The translations under genes were made by a program, and so were the position numbers. From NCBI GenBank assembly GCA_029747015.1, contig JAKOGI010000007.1, positions 1,198,001 through 1,262,000 on the forward strand: a stretch of DNA of 64,000 bases, given 5' to 3'. A model generated the notes under the pieces. The model made no database searches. It worked only from the letters and a program-made list of their open reading frames with translations, and was not told the origin of the DNA. The stretch is from Carnegiea gigantea (lineage: Eukaryota; Streptophyta; Magnoliopsida; Caryophyllales; Cactaceae). Shown piece by piece: positions 34,201-46,219 of the stretch (its first letter is position 1; every line of letters starts with the position of its first letter).

Positions 34201-36009
34201 TCTCATCATACATAGGAGTGTAGTATGGTGATGTTTCTTTTAATACTTACAAACAGTTACGTGATTTGAGATTATGAGGAATGAAGACATATGCACTAGT
34301 CATAATACATGTTTTTGCAAATTTTCACCTTACATATCAACTTTTTTTTTTTTTGTTTGGGGTATTATGATAATTGTGAAAACCCTAATGCTTTATAAAC
34401 CGTCGGCTTAAAAAGCTCATATATCACTTTGACACGCCTATCAATTCCAAGTAGTATATTTTAGTTGTTTGGTTAAGGCCAGTTGTTTTAGTTTTTTTAA
34501 AGAGCGAAGAAGAATACTAGTTTTACATGCTCCTTTTTTCCTTGGGTAGGGGGGGGGGAGAACAATTGGGTAAAAATTTCTATTTACCCAAATGTAAACA
34601 TTTTGTTATCCTTAATCATGATTGGTCTATTACTAAATACAAAGGACAGAAAAGAGAAGGGGGGGGTATCCTCTAGCCTAGTAGGTAGCTAGGGGCTAAT
34701 ATAGAGGGTTGCCCAACAAGGTAAGTTGTAGGCCGGCCTAACATTTGAACATTATATTAGGACACCACCAGGCACCGGGCCATGACATGAAATGAGATTT
34801 GAAAGGATACTGACTGCTTGCTTGCTTTAATTTGTGCAGTCTTATATCAGAATATGTGTGTGTATGTGAGAGAGAGAGAGAGAGAGCAAGATATCACATA
34901 CGGACACCCCCCATAACCATAACCAGCCAAAGCGTCCATCATTCCATGCCTCTTGCTTCGTGATATTTCTTTCTCTTCAGGTCATCTACATTTTGTCCCT
35001 CTCTTAGTTTTGGCGGCATCTGTCCTATTCAACCTGTGGAGTGTAGTTCTCACTGAGGCCCTAGCCTATCTGTTGCAAATTGTTCACCTTTCACTTTTCC
35101 TGTCATTTACTATTATGTAATCCGATCCAAACTAATTTAAAGACGTGGCCAATACTCAAATCATCGCTACTGGTTATTGCAATATCAATAATTATCTAAC
35201 TTCTTTGTATTAGAAACTGCGAATGAAACACGTCTATATGCTATTAATGTAAGTCAATCATTTCAACAGAATAAAGACACTAATTTTTAGAGTTAAGAAA
35301 GTCTGTCTCGAAGGGTTGAAATTGTGGATATGTTGATCATGAGCCCTATTAATAAATGCAATTACAGGTATCAAACTGGTTCATAAATGCAAGGGTGAGA
35401 TTGTGGAAACCCATGATAGAAGAAATGTATCAACAGGAAGCCAAGGAAGCTGAGCTGGAGGAAGAAGAGGAGAGGGATTACGAGGAAGACAGATCAGACA
35501 GAAACCAAACAAGCACCAGCACCAGCAACACCACCAGCAACAACAACAACAACCTCATTATAACAACAGCAACAACAACGCAACAACAAGAAACACAAAA
35601 CCCAATGCCCTCATCTTCATCTTCTGCTACTCATAATAATTACAATGCTGCCACTGCCACTGCCACTGCCACTGCCTCTCCCTCAGTCCACAAAAGATCC
35701 GCTGAAACAATGACACGTCCGGGCCCACCTCATCATGACACTGATCCATCCTCACTCCTTCCAATCCACCGCCGCTATCACCACCACCAACCACCGCCTT
35801 CCGCCCTAACGCCGCCACATCAGGCCTTCTTCCAAGCCACCGCGGACAGCCAATTCGCCGACAGCGTGGGCCCCCCCACCATGATCAGGTTCGGGCCCAC
35901 CAACGCCTCCGGTGACGTGTCACTCACATTGGGCCTACGTCACGCCGGAAATAATAATGCGCCTGATAAAACTGCTGCTTTTTCTCTTAGGGACTTTGGG
36001 AGCTGTTAA
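28282..36009 (+). CDS. BLH4: BEL1-like homeodomain transcription factor, SAWTOOTH type (BLH2/BLH4)
   Basis: Exons 28282-29556, 31076-31461, 32765-32825 and 35368-36009 give 787 codons plus stop. All junctions are GT-AG, in frame at phases 0, 2 and 0. The protein has [11 protein letters not shown] (65-75), a ZIBEL-type GLSLSLSS (221-228), the SKY box around [15 protein letters not shown] (337-351), and the BELL domain from about 408 ([20 protein letters not shown], continuing [13 protein letters not shown]). The TALE homeodomain (about 530-592) has the PYP loop extension and [13 protein letters not shown]. At the C-terminus are VSLTLGL (758-764) and [23 protein letters not shown] and the FS.RDFG end match Arabidopsis BLH2/SAW1 and BLH4/SAW2, which pair with KNOX proteins in the nucleus and limit KNOX expression in leaf margins. 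BLH4 (At2g23760) is favoured by its LYK4 and RING neighbours; BLH2 is an equal co-ortholog. Low-complexity tracts include an Asn-Pro run (389-400). Confidence 0.93.
29557..31075 (+). other. BLH intron 1, carrying a solo LTR
   Basis: The 1,519-bp intron starts GTACTA and ends TTCAATAG. It is AT-rich apart from the solo LTR at 30616-30837. Confidence 0.8.
30611..30842 (+). mobile_element. Solo LTR (Copia-like) with perfect 5-bp TSD in BLH intron 1
   Basis: The LTR spans 30616-30837 (222 bp). It begins TGTTAGAGTATAAAAGTGGG and ends TTTAACA, with TG...CA termini. ATAAC flanks it at 30611-30615 and 30838-30842. Inside are GTGGGTATTGTCCCACA and a TATATAAG promoter element at about 30716. A roughly 35-bp stretch with GTGGGTATTG is duplicated internally. 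No internal retrotransposon region is present, so this is what recombination between two LTRs leaves behind. Confidence 0.85.
31462..32764 (+). other. BLH intron 2
   Basis: The 1,303-bp intron has donor GTATGT and acceptor TTTCTCAG. It contains a CT repeat (about 31469-31490) and a G20 run at 31588-31607. No other element was recognised. Confidence 0.8.
32826..35367 (+). other. BLH intron 3
   Basis: The 2,542-bp intron runs from GTACTA to ATTACAG. It contains a CAT repeat (about 32860-32881), a CT repeat, a PIF/Harbinger-like MITE at 33373-33608, a G10 run at about 34549-34558 and a GA repeat at about 34869-34887. Confidence 0.8.
33370..33611. mobile_element. PIF/Harbinger-like MITE with TAA duplication, in BLH intron 3
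   Basis: The element spans 33373-33608 (236 bp), flanked by TAA at 33370-33372 and 33609-33611. The ends GGGCTTGTTCTTTTCGTGGGT and GAGTCTGTTATTTTCGTAGGT (inverted) are terminal inverted repeats. The interior is a run of degenerate GGTTGAAGTGG units. A relative, broken by another insertion, is at 45341-46219. Confidence 0.8.
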
Positions 36010-37852
36010 AGTCTCCAACTTTTCATCACTTGGAAAAGCATATGGAGAAAAAAAAAAAATTAAAGTTGAAAAAAAGGGAGTAAATGAGAAAGGAGGATAT
36101 AATTAAAAATGGGATTAGGGAGGTAGGTAATTAAGGTAGCTAGCTAGTAACTAGCTGCTACATATAGATTGGTCCATGATTATCGTAATATGATATTAAT
36201 TGTTGTACTAATTGTATAGTGGGAGACCTTTCTTTTGTTAATTTGCCCCTCTTTGTTGGGGTTAGGTTTGGATTAATTAATTTTACTAACCAATAAGAAA
36301 ATAGCGTGTGAAAAAGGGGAACGAGAGTGAGTGGTATAGCAATTGTATGTGCATGACTTTTGCTTCTCATGATGATCACATTATAGAGGATGACATTCCT
36401 GCAATATTAACATTTATATATATGATCACTGTTAACCTAACATATGCATATGCAGTGGTGAAGAATTGTTCTAACGGGATTTTATCTCTATAATATATAG
36501 TTAAGGTTGAAAGAAAGACTTTAGTTCGGAGGAGTAATTAGATAAAAATATTTATATGATGATAATTACCTAAAAATTGAGACCACCTTGAATTTTAAGA
36601 GAACGGTTCAAAAACATATTTATTCCGACTTAAAAGGAAAAATGCATTAGAGTACCGCTATGTGCCACTCACCTAAATTTATATACAATAATATTTATCT
36701 CTTACCGAAAATAAGCCGTTTGTAGATGTTATATATGAGGAAGGTCATACTGGCCAGAGTGATTATACCTTTTAATTAGTAAGTTACAACTTTCCCATTT
36801 CACATATGTTCGTATTTGACTTGTAACAATCAAGTATTACTCATCACCTACAAAGAAAGGTCGTAAAGAGATTAAAAAAACATGAAACGTACGACTGCAT
36901 GATTTCAAAAGCAACGTAACAATCACCTTCCATAGATCCACTTTTGTTTTCATTGCTTGAACTTATTCTACCGGAGGTAATCATAGTTTGCATGGCACAA
37001 CAACAGAACTGATAACTAGAAGTGAATTGCTTAGCACTTACGCCACCATACATGTTAAACATCACAGTAGCTACATACATTCAATGGTAAAATTCAAATG
37101 ACACCATTTGTTTACAGTATTTACCCCTGTGTCCTGTCTTGGGGAGGCTGACTAGTTTTCATGAAGAATGAAAGAAATTATGGATCTAGCAAACGGGTCA
37201 TTTAGTTGAGTTTTAAGTTGAGTCATGTCAATCCAGTTCAACTCAATTTCGTTTCGAGTCACTCCATTTGTGATCAATAAGCTTGTCTTGCAAGGAAATA
37301 TAAGTTTGACGGTAAAAATGTTCATATGAGATTAGGTTCGGTTATTGGTCAATTTCAGTTTTGCGTCAACTTTAGATTAACTGTTTCAAATATTAATAAG
37401 ATGTAAATTCAGATCATTCCATTTATGTTTGATAGAAAATCAACTAACCCTACAATTTTGTATTTACTCCCCAAATCTATTTTGTAACGGACATGACACA
37501 TTGACAGGGAGGGGACCCCCAAACTCCCGCCATAAAAGTTTTAACCGCTGACAAAAATATGGCATGGCCAAATCGGAAATTGGGCCAGAATGGGCCCCCA
37601 CCTCAGCGTGCTGGAGTTGGAGGGCGTTAAATTAATAAAGGAGGAATCAGGGGAGACAAAAAATCATAATTCAAGGTGTGTGGGGTTCATGTCTATCCTT
37701 TAGGCCCACCTTCGACAGTGATGTCTCAGTCTCACGCTGCCTCTCCCATTGGGCCTGGGCCACACTGACCTAAACACATTGTCCACATTACATCCATCCC
37801 TCTTTTTTTGGCCCTTTTTTCCTGTTCGAGGACTGGGTTGTCATGTGTGGCT
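36010..37852. other. BLH 3' UTR and intergenic DNA
   Basis: No further gene. Degenerate GGGTCATTTAGTTGAG-like sequence at about 37195-37265 may be a worn repeat. Confidence 0.45.
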
Positions 37853-38196
37853 TAAGAGCACCTGCAATACAAAACTCGCGAGTCAAAAATTTAGCTCATG
37901 ATCAAAAACACCATGTATCCGTAATTCGCTTCATTCGCCCCACTATCCAGCTTACGACCGTGATCCGCCCCCCACACATTTTCTCTTGTTCCTTTTTTGC
38001 CAACTTAACCCTTAAAAGTCTAAAACCCAATAATATATTACTAGTGGGGTTGATAAAATATTGTTTTATTTAGTGATCTAAGTTGATAATCCATAAGACG
38101 TGAGAAGAGAGAAAAAGTTGACTTGTGAAATGATGTGGAGGGTGTGGGCTCCCACTTGTATTTCAAAATAATGGATCACTATTACAAATGCTCTAA
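37853..38196. mobile_element. PIF/Harbinger-like MITE with TAA duplication
   Basis: The element spans 37856-38193 (338 bp), flanked by TAA at 37853-37855 and 38194-38196. Inverted ends are GAGCACCTGCAATA and GAGCATTTGTAATA. The short frame at 37843-38073 falls within it and is not a gene. Confidence 0.75.
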
Positions 38197-39016
38197 GATC
38201 TGACAAGCGGGTTATTCCGTTTAATTTTATATCGGGTTAATTTCGAATCAGGTCATATTAAGGTTAGGTGGGGTTTGATTTTTGGTCAAGTCATTTATGT
38301 TTGATTTGACTTCAGGTTACTCGATTTACCATGACAAAGTAGGAGAATATAACTTAACCAACTAACACAAACTATGTTGTTCTTGCCCTTTGTTATGATT
38401 CTCTCACCCACCCTGTCCTCTGTTCTCAGAAAGGCTTTGTGTGATTGGGTAGCATTAAACTTCGAAGTTTGAAGCGTGCAGGCCTTATTGTTGTTGCCAC
38501 TCTTCGTGATACATAGATGTGCTTAACTTACTTTCGGACCAGCCATGCATCCCCAAATAAATGTTAGCGATATGGGACCGAGCTTGTGAGTTCTGTGACA
38601 CAAGAAACATCGGGTAATACAATCTCTGCACCTTAAACCATGCAGCAATCAACATATTCCCATGACTCAGTTTGCTATCTAAGAGAGTGAGATTTCGCAC
38701 TGAGACTTCGTCGTATTCGTGCTCTACACCAATAGAAATCCTGTTACTCATGATAATTGGTTGTAGAATGAAGAACAAGCAAATGTTTACTTGAAAAATT
38801 GAGACGTACAAGATGTTACAGATATCAATAGCTGAGTGAATCATTCTCAGACTGAAAAGTACTACCCATAAGGTTAGCAAAACCCACATCAAGTTATCTT
38901 TCATTGCTCACAAACTTCAATTAGGTTGAAAATACAACCATGGGGCAGTTACACTGGTCGATATACCCCGTATAATTACTCGCTTTATGTAATTGTTCTA
39001 CTCAACTAGTGTACAC
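38197..39016. other. Spacer and 3' UTR of the BTB gene
   Basis: The part close to 39016 should be BTB 3' UTR. A 139-codon frame on the minus strand (38485-38904) has no recognised domain and is probably UTR coincidence. Confidence 0.4.
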
Positions 39017-41413
39017 CTATTCTGACATTGCATTATCTGACTGACCTTGAGTCCCTTGAGGCTCAACATATGGCCTAATGAAGGTCCTCCGCCACCAGAC
39101 CTCAAATGCCCTCTGAAGATTTGGGCAATTATCGCCTGCTTTTAGAAACTTCCCCAGCCACGAAAGGAGGATACTCTGCTGATCCTCCAGAGGTAGAGTC
39201 AGGATGGTCCTTCCAATCCCTTCCTCCACAACTTTCCGATCAAATGATCTGCACACATGGTTCAGCCAGCTGTAGTCATTGATCAACGGCTCCAACCAGG
39301 TTTGTAACAGCATATGACGGGTGTCCTTTGATGGAAGCAACTCCCCTCTGCCTATCCCCACAAATAGCCTAACTGAGATGCAGCTGACATGGTAGCGAAT
39401 CATAGTAGGCAACTTTTGGTGAATATCTGCCAACTCCTGTTGGTTGACCCACATGATGGCAAATTCATCAGCAATTTGCCTTTCCGCTAAAATCTCTAAC
39501 AACCAGGTGATATTGTCTGCTTCTAGAGCTATCTGCTTAGCAATGGGCTCCTTGCAGTCCATCGGCCTCCCACTTACCCCTAGCTGTGAGGCCTCCCTGA
39601 AATGAACCAATAATGAACCTAAGCAGCTTTTGCACGAAGAATAGATTGTCTCGTAGCATATGTCAGGGGAGTTATTGCGGTCTGAGCTGCAATTCTTCTC
39701 CCTAAGGAGCTTCAAAACGATGGACTTCATCTCACGTCGTCCTCTTTCTTCGTTACTTTTGAGGACCAAATCTACTATGTGTGAAAGAGTGTCTTTTGGT
39801 GGTTTGGCGATATTAGGAGAGACCCTTTTCAGGATTGGACTTACACCAATACCCTTGCTCTGAAGTCTTAAAACTGAAGATAACACCTTTTGTTCTTCCT
39901 CCTCACCAACCCAAGGGGCTGCCTCCAAGTAATCCAAGCATGATTGAATGCATGAGCTGAATCCAATCGCTTCAGCAACCTGCAAGAACATTACGTTCAG
40001 CAAAGTTCTACATAACCCGAAAATGAGGAAAAAGACGGTCAAAAGGTTGGGATCCTACAATGGTTATTGCCATTTTTATATTAAGAAAGCAATGGATATG
40101 CAAGTGAAAGAATACCCCAAGGCCTGATACATACAGATAACCCCTCCCCCCTCTTCCCCCCCCCCCCCCCCCCACAACCCAAAACAAAAAAAGAGGAGGG
40201 CACAGCAGTTTTCAATTTCCTTGCTAGATATCAATTATTGTCATGAATGCATTTAAAAGGCAGAACTCCCATAATACAACAGATAAACCTTTTTCTATCA
40301 TATATATCTGTTAAAGTGTAAGGTAACGCTAAGAACTAGAGGCGTCTAACTGTCTACCAAAAGGTAGTGATGCAGTTGGATGCCCACTATGTATATATTG
40401 ATTTATCTACGAACAGTCCTATACTAGAGAACCAGCAAATCACCACCCTCATCAGATCAGTTTTCATAGCAATTGAAAATAGCAATATGAACAACCTAGA
40501 GCATAGTGTAGATCAACTGCTCAGGAGTAAAAGATGACATCCTGATAGGATTCATCAAAGTTTTCTGGAGTGCCCAACATAATAATAATGTCTACATTTC
40601 TATTTTTTGTTTTTTTTTTTGGCCCCGGGGGGGGGGTTTGAAAGGTAAATCAGCAGTGGATAATCATAGTCAAAGTCAAGCATATGTTTCAAGCAACTAA
40701 CTGCACAATCTTAAAACATTACAACACATTTATAGCAAGCAAATCAGGCATTCAATAGTTTAGTTCTCAACCTTGAGGATATGGAGTACTCGTTGAACGC
40801 TTTGCTTGATCAGCCTCTGCTTCATGTCTTTGCAGTACATCAGCCCAATGGTTTCAACATAAATATCCACATCTTCACAATCATCAATTTTAAGGCATGG
40901 CACATCAGAGTCTAATTCAGCCAATTTCTCAGCAAAGAAACTGCTATTTTCCATAATAATGGCCTTGTGAACGTTCAACTTCACTGAGAATCCATGCTTC
41001 CCAAACAGCACAACCTTCATGTCACTTGTTCCAACCTTATCAAACTCAATCGACACCTTCCTTGGCAAATTGTCAGCCCTATTTCTCGGGGTCCTCTCGC
41101 CTGCCATATTTGACTCAGAAGCACCATTGGTGGTACTCTTACATTCATCAGAAGATACTGGCTTAGATGGGTTCTTGGTGGATTGCTTCTCACTTGACGG
41201 GATTTTTTTCTTATGAACAGAAGGAGCCTTTGGAAGAGGTGGTGATGAAGGAGGCGGTTTGGATTTGCTTGGAGGGTTTTGAGCTTTGAGAACCTTCTCG
41301 AACCCAACAGGAGAAGGGCAGCACCAGAAACCTTCTGGGTTGACAGCAATTGGGACATTTTTTATTTTGGCTTCCCCACCTGGTTCTACCTTGCTAAATC
41401 TAATGTCTGCCAT
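39017..41413 (-). CDS. BTB/POZ domain protein, At3g50780 type, two coding exons
   Basis: Coding exons 41413-40772 and 39979-39017 join to 534 codons plus stop. The intron is 792 bp, phase 0, with AAG/GTTGAG donor and CTTGCAG acceptor. The start is the ATG at 41413 (MADIRFSKVE); the codon before it is GTG. The N-terminus carries the family signature IPxAVxPEGFWCCPSP (PIAVNPEGFWCCPSP, 21-35), followed by a Pro/Ser/Lys-rich linker (about 45-118). The BTB fold (about 120-237) includes VVLFGKHGFSVKLNVHKAII, and the C-terminal region is a long helical BTB-family domain. Such proteins often serve as CUL3 adaptors, but no target is known to me. The family fits At3g50780, which lies next to CML41 in Arabidopsis. 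A C18 run (40156-40173) and a T10-GGCCCC-G10 tract lie in the intron. Confidence 0.9.
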
Positions 41414-41447
41414 CACTTAACAAACATAGACAACCCCAAATAATTCC

Positions 41448-41676
41448 TGCTTATAACCCAATGTTTGATTGGAATAACAAGCTCAAATCTTGAAGTATAA
41501 ACTTCCCTTCTCAAAAACTCAATACCAAGGGAGATCGCTGTCAAGGGTATCATAAATTACATCTGATCATACAGAGCAAAAAATTGCAATCTGGAGTCCA
41601 GAAATTGGCAGAAATGGCAACTTGATTACCCAGAAATCAGAGATTCAGCCAAAAAGCTAGGTTTGAAGAAACTCAC
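41448..41676 (-). other. Inferred 5' UTR intron of the BTB gene
   Basis: On the minus strand, a consensus donor (CTTTG/GTGAGT) at 41676 and an acceptor (TAAGCAG/GAATT) at 41448 bracket a short intron 34 bases upstream of the ATG. Inferred from splice signals only. Confidence 0.45.
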
Positions 41677-44600
41677 CAAAGCCAAGGTAAGGACATCTCT
41701 TCCAAATTCCTCTGAAACCCCATGACTAGATTCTCCAAAAGAACAAATCTTTGGGCTTGAAAATGATTGGTGCAACGGGCTTGAATGTCAGGCATCAAGA
41801 GAGCCAGTGAACAAAGATTTGCAGAGAATTAAGGGATGTTGATGATTTTGATATGCAAGAGATTAGAAATTACAAAGGCAAGAATTGGGAAAACCCAGAA
41901 AGTTATAGATAAATAAACAAACAAAAATACACAAGCAAAAGGACAAATTGAAGAATTGAAGGTCTATTATGATGGGGTAGACAAGGGCATGTTCTGAACT
42001 GAACTTTACCAGTGTGTCTGATCTGCACAAAGAAGAAGGCTGTTTGATCTGCAAGAAGGTGGGTATGAATGAATGATTTAGGTATGGCTTTGCTTCAATT
42101 CTGCATTATATGAGAGAGACAGTGATGAATCAATTCCAATTCAAGCATGCCTTTGAAAATTTGAGTTGTAGGCTTTGTTCAGAGGCAGTAACTGCAGCTA
42201 AGATTCCTTAGGACCCATCACACAGTATTTGCAGAATAACAGGAACACTTTGTTTACTGGTATTTCATTTTCATGGTGGTTCTCCAGTTTTTAAAGAATT
42301 GTATGACAATTACAAAGACAATGTTCTATGGTTGAGATAAATGCTCTACTTGACTACTGCCGTGATATCCAGTTCAGCTAATTATTCCTTTTTCCCCCCC
42401 TTTCTTGGGCAGAATAGAATCAATATAGATGATATATTAATCTCATGTTTATAGACTCAAGTTATTATATGTAGTATTTTTTTTATTTTTTAAAATCACC
42501 TCTGATTTTAATAATCCTCTTTCAAAAAAAACAAAACAATAAAGTCTTATTCCTTTAATTACCCCTCATCATCAAATGTACCGAATTTGGGGAATCCAAA
42601 GTTCCATTCCATCTACTTTCTCATATGCCCAGGAGCTCTGGATTTCATTGATTGGTGTTCAATAGTCAACAAATGAAATGATTTTCCTAATATTTTCTTT
42701 TTCTGATATGGTCTCATAACTTCTTGTTTTGTGATTTGCTTTTTGCTATAGATAATTTCTCCTTTGTCCCAATATTATTATAAATTTTTTTTTTGTCCCA
42801 ATATTATTATCTCTCTTAAAAATAAAAAAATTACTTTTGTGAAAGAAAAAGTAGGCTCTATGAGAGACAACAATTTTGACGTGAGTTGAATCATTCTGTT
42901 GTGTATTTCATCAATTTTTCAGGTGAATTTACTAGGGCATATTAATATTTATTATATTTTTTTATACATCGATAAAATATTAGTAATTACAAATACATAT
43001 TTAATGCCACTAGAAATGTGAATTTTTTTTTAGTGCACAATGAAGTATAATGTCAACAATCACTGTATATAAGATTTATACTTGATTTTTTTACCGCAAC
43101 TTGTGAAGATTTTACTAGTTATCGTATTATAATGCAGAAAAGTTTCTCTATTTGGAACAAAGGTTGCAGATTGATCAAATTATCTTCTCAACAAGGGATA
43201 TCAGCATTCTCTTTGAGTAAACACTACAGGGAAAGAATACGTATATTTCATCTTCTCTTTTGTTCCCAATGAATCATAAAAGACATTATAAAAGTACCAT
43301 GAAAAAAATTAAACTTACAATAATCTACTTCATAATGATTAATGCATCAATTTTGACGACTAAATTAAGACATCCTCAATATATATATACTCCAAATTCT
43401 CCATTACCCTAACTATATGAAGACGTCCTTAACATACACTCCTAAATTCTCCATTGTCCTAGCCATACCTTCTGCATGGAACAACGAAAGTTTTTTGACA
43501 ACCGGGGAAGGAGGCACATTAGCTGGACCAATCAATGGGCTAATTAATTGCACAATTAATTCCGACTACTAGACTAATGATGGCGGAATCCCTCTTAATT
43601 ACTGCATTTAATACTCAAAAAAGAACGAATTACTTTATAATAATTGGGGAATAACGATGGATGTGGACCTTGTTCATATAGAATATGAGAATATCTCACT
43701 TCCCATCTGACATCATGAAATGAACGCATCTAATTTGCTCATCTTCTTTTCTTTTTTCAGTATTTATTTATTTATTGTTTATTTATCTATTTATCTGTCA
43801 GAATTAGATGCCATATGTGCCGTTTACGTCAATTCAAGGTTGTTTTGAAAAAGGATTATTCCCTACTTGGAACTTTAATTTGCCAATCCTTAAATAATGA
43901 AGAGGGCACAAGCGCCACTTCTCCCTACGGCATTGGCCGATATTATGGATTTGGTGCCAACTTATAAGATTGTATATATCTGAACCTTTAAACTCCGCAA
44001 AAATAGAATATATATCGAATGTTATTGTTGTTGTTATACCTAACTTTTTCAACCAGTCAATATAGGATGGTTCTTTTCAACTCAATTTTCACCATGTTTG
44101 TATGGATTAAATGTATTTGAATTCATGTAGACTTATTTAAAGTGAACTAAATTTATCTAAAACATATGAACTTATCTGACTTCAATTGAAGTTATTTGAA
44201 CTTATTTTAAAACAACAATTAAATGTTACGAAGAAACACATAAAATAAGGTCTTTAGCAATAATTTTCTTACATTTTATTTGATATACTTGATTATTATA
44301 AAACGATCATGTTCACAAATCAATTCAATTAAAAACTTAAGCTAATGACTCAAAGTCCAATAATAGGTTTGTACTGTAACATTCTCCCTCTCATGCGAAT
44401 GTTCTTTGAGATTGAAGTATAAATGTTGCAAAGGTCAATCCATACTTTGCATAATAAATCAATGTGGGAGTTATTGAGGTTCAAACCTAAGACATTTACT
44501 TATAAATACTGATAATATGATTAAGAACCAACTCGATCAAAAACTTAAGTTGATCAACGAAAGCTTAGGAAAAGATTTGTAACCTCACAAATCCCACAAT

Positions 44601-45340
44601 CAGTTAGTTGTAGGAGGAGTAGTTTATTAGTTGTGTATGCCATTGACTCCAATGGCTATGCTTACCGACCAGTTTGACAATTCAGTCGGCTCAGAGTCGC
44701 ACATCCCCATCAAAGATCTAGTGAGTTGGTTCCATAAGAAAGGCTTTCACCGGAGGCCCATTCTTTAGGACTTATTGACGTGATAAGCCCACATCATCCA
44801 TTCCCCTGGGTTCACCTTTGTTGGTTCCTGGCCCAATGATACAATGCGGGTCCTCCAAGCGGTCTGTACGTGGTTACCTGTGGGCCTTTGTCATGGACAA
44901 TTAACCCAAACCCTGCATGGGATGTTAAATTGTAGAAGGGCGCTAAAAACAATCTTTCAATGGCCATCTTCCAGAAATGCTCGTAAACATTGGGTTCAGC
45001 ATTAATCAAGCCCTGGTCAACTGAGCATGTAATAGAGCCTGTTTTTTGAAACTTAGGTTGCGTTTCTTTCAACTTATTCTCTTCTAAGTAAGTCATCAGT
45101 TCAGTAAAAATAAGTTCAATTTATGAAAAATAAGTCCAGTTTAGTTCATTAAAAATAAGTTTAGAATTCAACAAAATAAATCTGATTCAGTTCAATTTAA
45201 CAAAAATAAGTACTTATTAATAATCAGTATCCATCAGCACTAATCAGTACCTAATTATATTTTCCAAGCTACATCACATCATCATGATATTGCATCAGTG
45301 TTACGATGTTACATTAAATTAAGCACCATGCAAGTCTCAA
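41677..45340. other. BTB promoter side and gene-poor DNA
   Basis: No gene supported. AT-rich blocks around 44060-44240 and 45060-45240 with repeated AAGTTC/AACTTATTT words look like worn transposon sequence without clear ends. Confidence 0.4.
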
Positions 45341-46219
45341 GCCCTGTTCTTTTCGTTTGTAAACCCCAAATTACCAATTCATCAATTTCAATCCACTTTA
45401 ACTCATTTCAACCTATTTCACGAACTTCAATAAAAAAATATCAAATTCGATCAATTTCAATTGGGGCTGTCAAATAGGTCAGGTCAGGTCGGGTTCGTGT
45501 TCGGGTTGAACTTAAACGGGTTGAAGACCCCCTGACCTGAACCTGACCTGTTTAATAAACGGGTTGAACAATCCAACCTGAAACCTGACTAATTATTAAA
45601 CGGGTCAACCTGATTCTGACCCAATTACCCGTTTAACTTAAGCGGGTCAGAATCAGGTACCTATTTACCTATTTACCCATTTAACCCAATTAATTTCTAA
45701 GCAACCTGCACAACTTCATGGGTATGTTCGACACCCATTTAACTTAGGGTTTTTTGGTTCCTCAAAAATCAAAATGAAAAAATCCAGTTTCACTTCCCTC
45801 CCAAATAAACAAGTTAAACGGGTTGGAATTAAATGGGTTAAACAGGTTACCCTATTAACCCATTTAATTAAACGGGTTAAATAGGTATTTTTTCGTGTCG
45901 AAAATTTCAACCTGAACCTAACCCGTTTAAATAAACGGGTTACTCGTGTCGACCCATTTAATTAAACGAGTTGAAAATCTTTACCCAAACTCGCCTAATT
46001 TCGTGTTCGGTTCAGGTCGGTAATTGTGTCAGGTCAGCTTTTGACAGCCCTAATTTCAACATACTTTTTAACCAACTTCTACCCATCATATTAAAAATAT
46101 ACTAACTTCAATCCACTTCAATTAATTTCGATCAACTTCAACCCATTTTAAAAAAATACTTATTTTAATTAACTTTATTTATTTTTTAACTATTATTATT
46201 TAACGAAAAGAACATATCC
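45341..46219. mobile_element. Degraded MITE of the 33373 family, split by a hAT element
   Basis: The left arm (45341-45461) starts GCCCTGTTCTTTTCG. The right arm (46053-46219) ends CGAAAAGAACATATCC. Both arms carry CAATTTCAATCCACTTCAA-type units, the reverse complement of the GGTTGAAGTGG units at 33373-33608. Target duplication is no longer readable. The hAT element at 45462-46052 sits inside. Confidence 0.65.
45454..46060. mobile_element. hAT-superfamily non-autonomous element, second copy, inverted
   Basis: The element spans 45462-46052 (591 bp). The 8-bp flanks ATTTCAAT (45454-45461) and ATTTCAAC (46053-46060) match at seven positions. Ends are TGGGGCTGTCAAA and TAGGGCTGTCAAA (inverted). 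Its right end read inverted aligns with the left end of the copy at 9779 (GACCTGACACAATTACC versus GACTTGACACGATTACC). The interior is again packed with ACCCGTTTAA/TTAAACGGGT. No coding capacity. Confidence 0.82.

Noticed and set aside
38485..38904. 139-codon minus-strand frame downstream of the BTB gene
   Set aside because: No recognised domain, and it lies where BTB 3' UTR is expected. Hydrophobic runs alone are not enough to call a gene.
41414..41416. GTG just upstream as start of the BTB protein
   Set aside because: Plant nuclear genes start at ATG. The ATG at 41413 gives the family N-terminus MADIRF.
45341..46219. Hypothesis that the ACCCGTTTAA arrays are a CRISPR-like or satellite array
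   Set aside because: Motif spacing is irregular, both orientations are mixed, and the array stops exactly at transposon ends with target duplications. It is internal to hAT elements.
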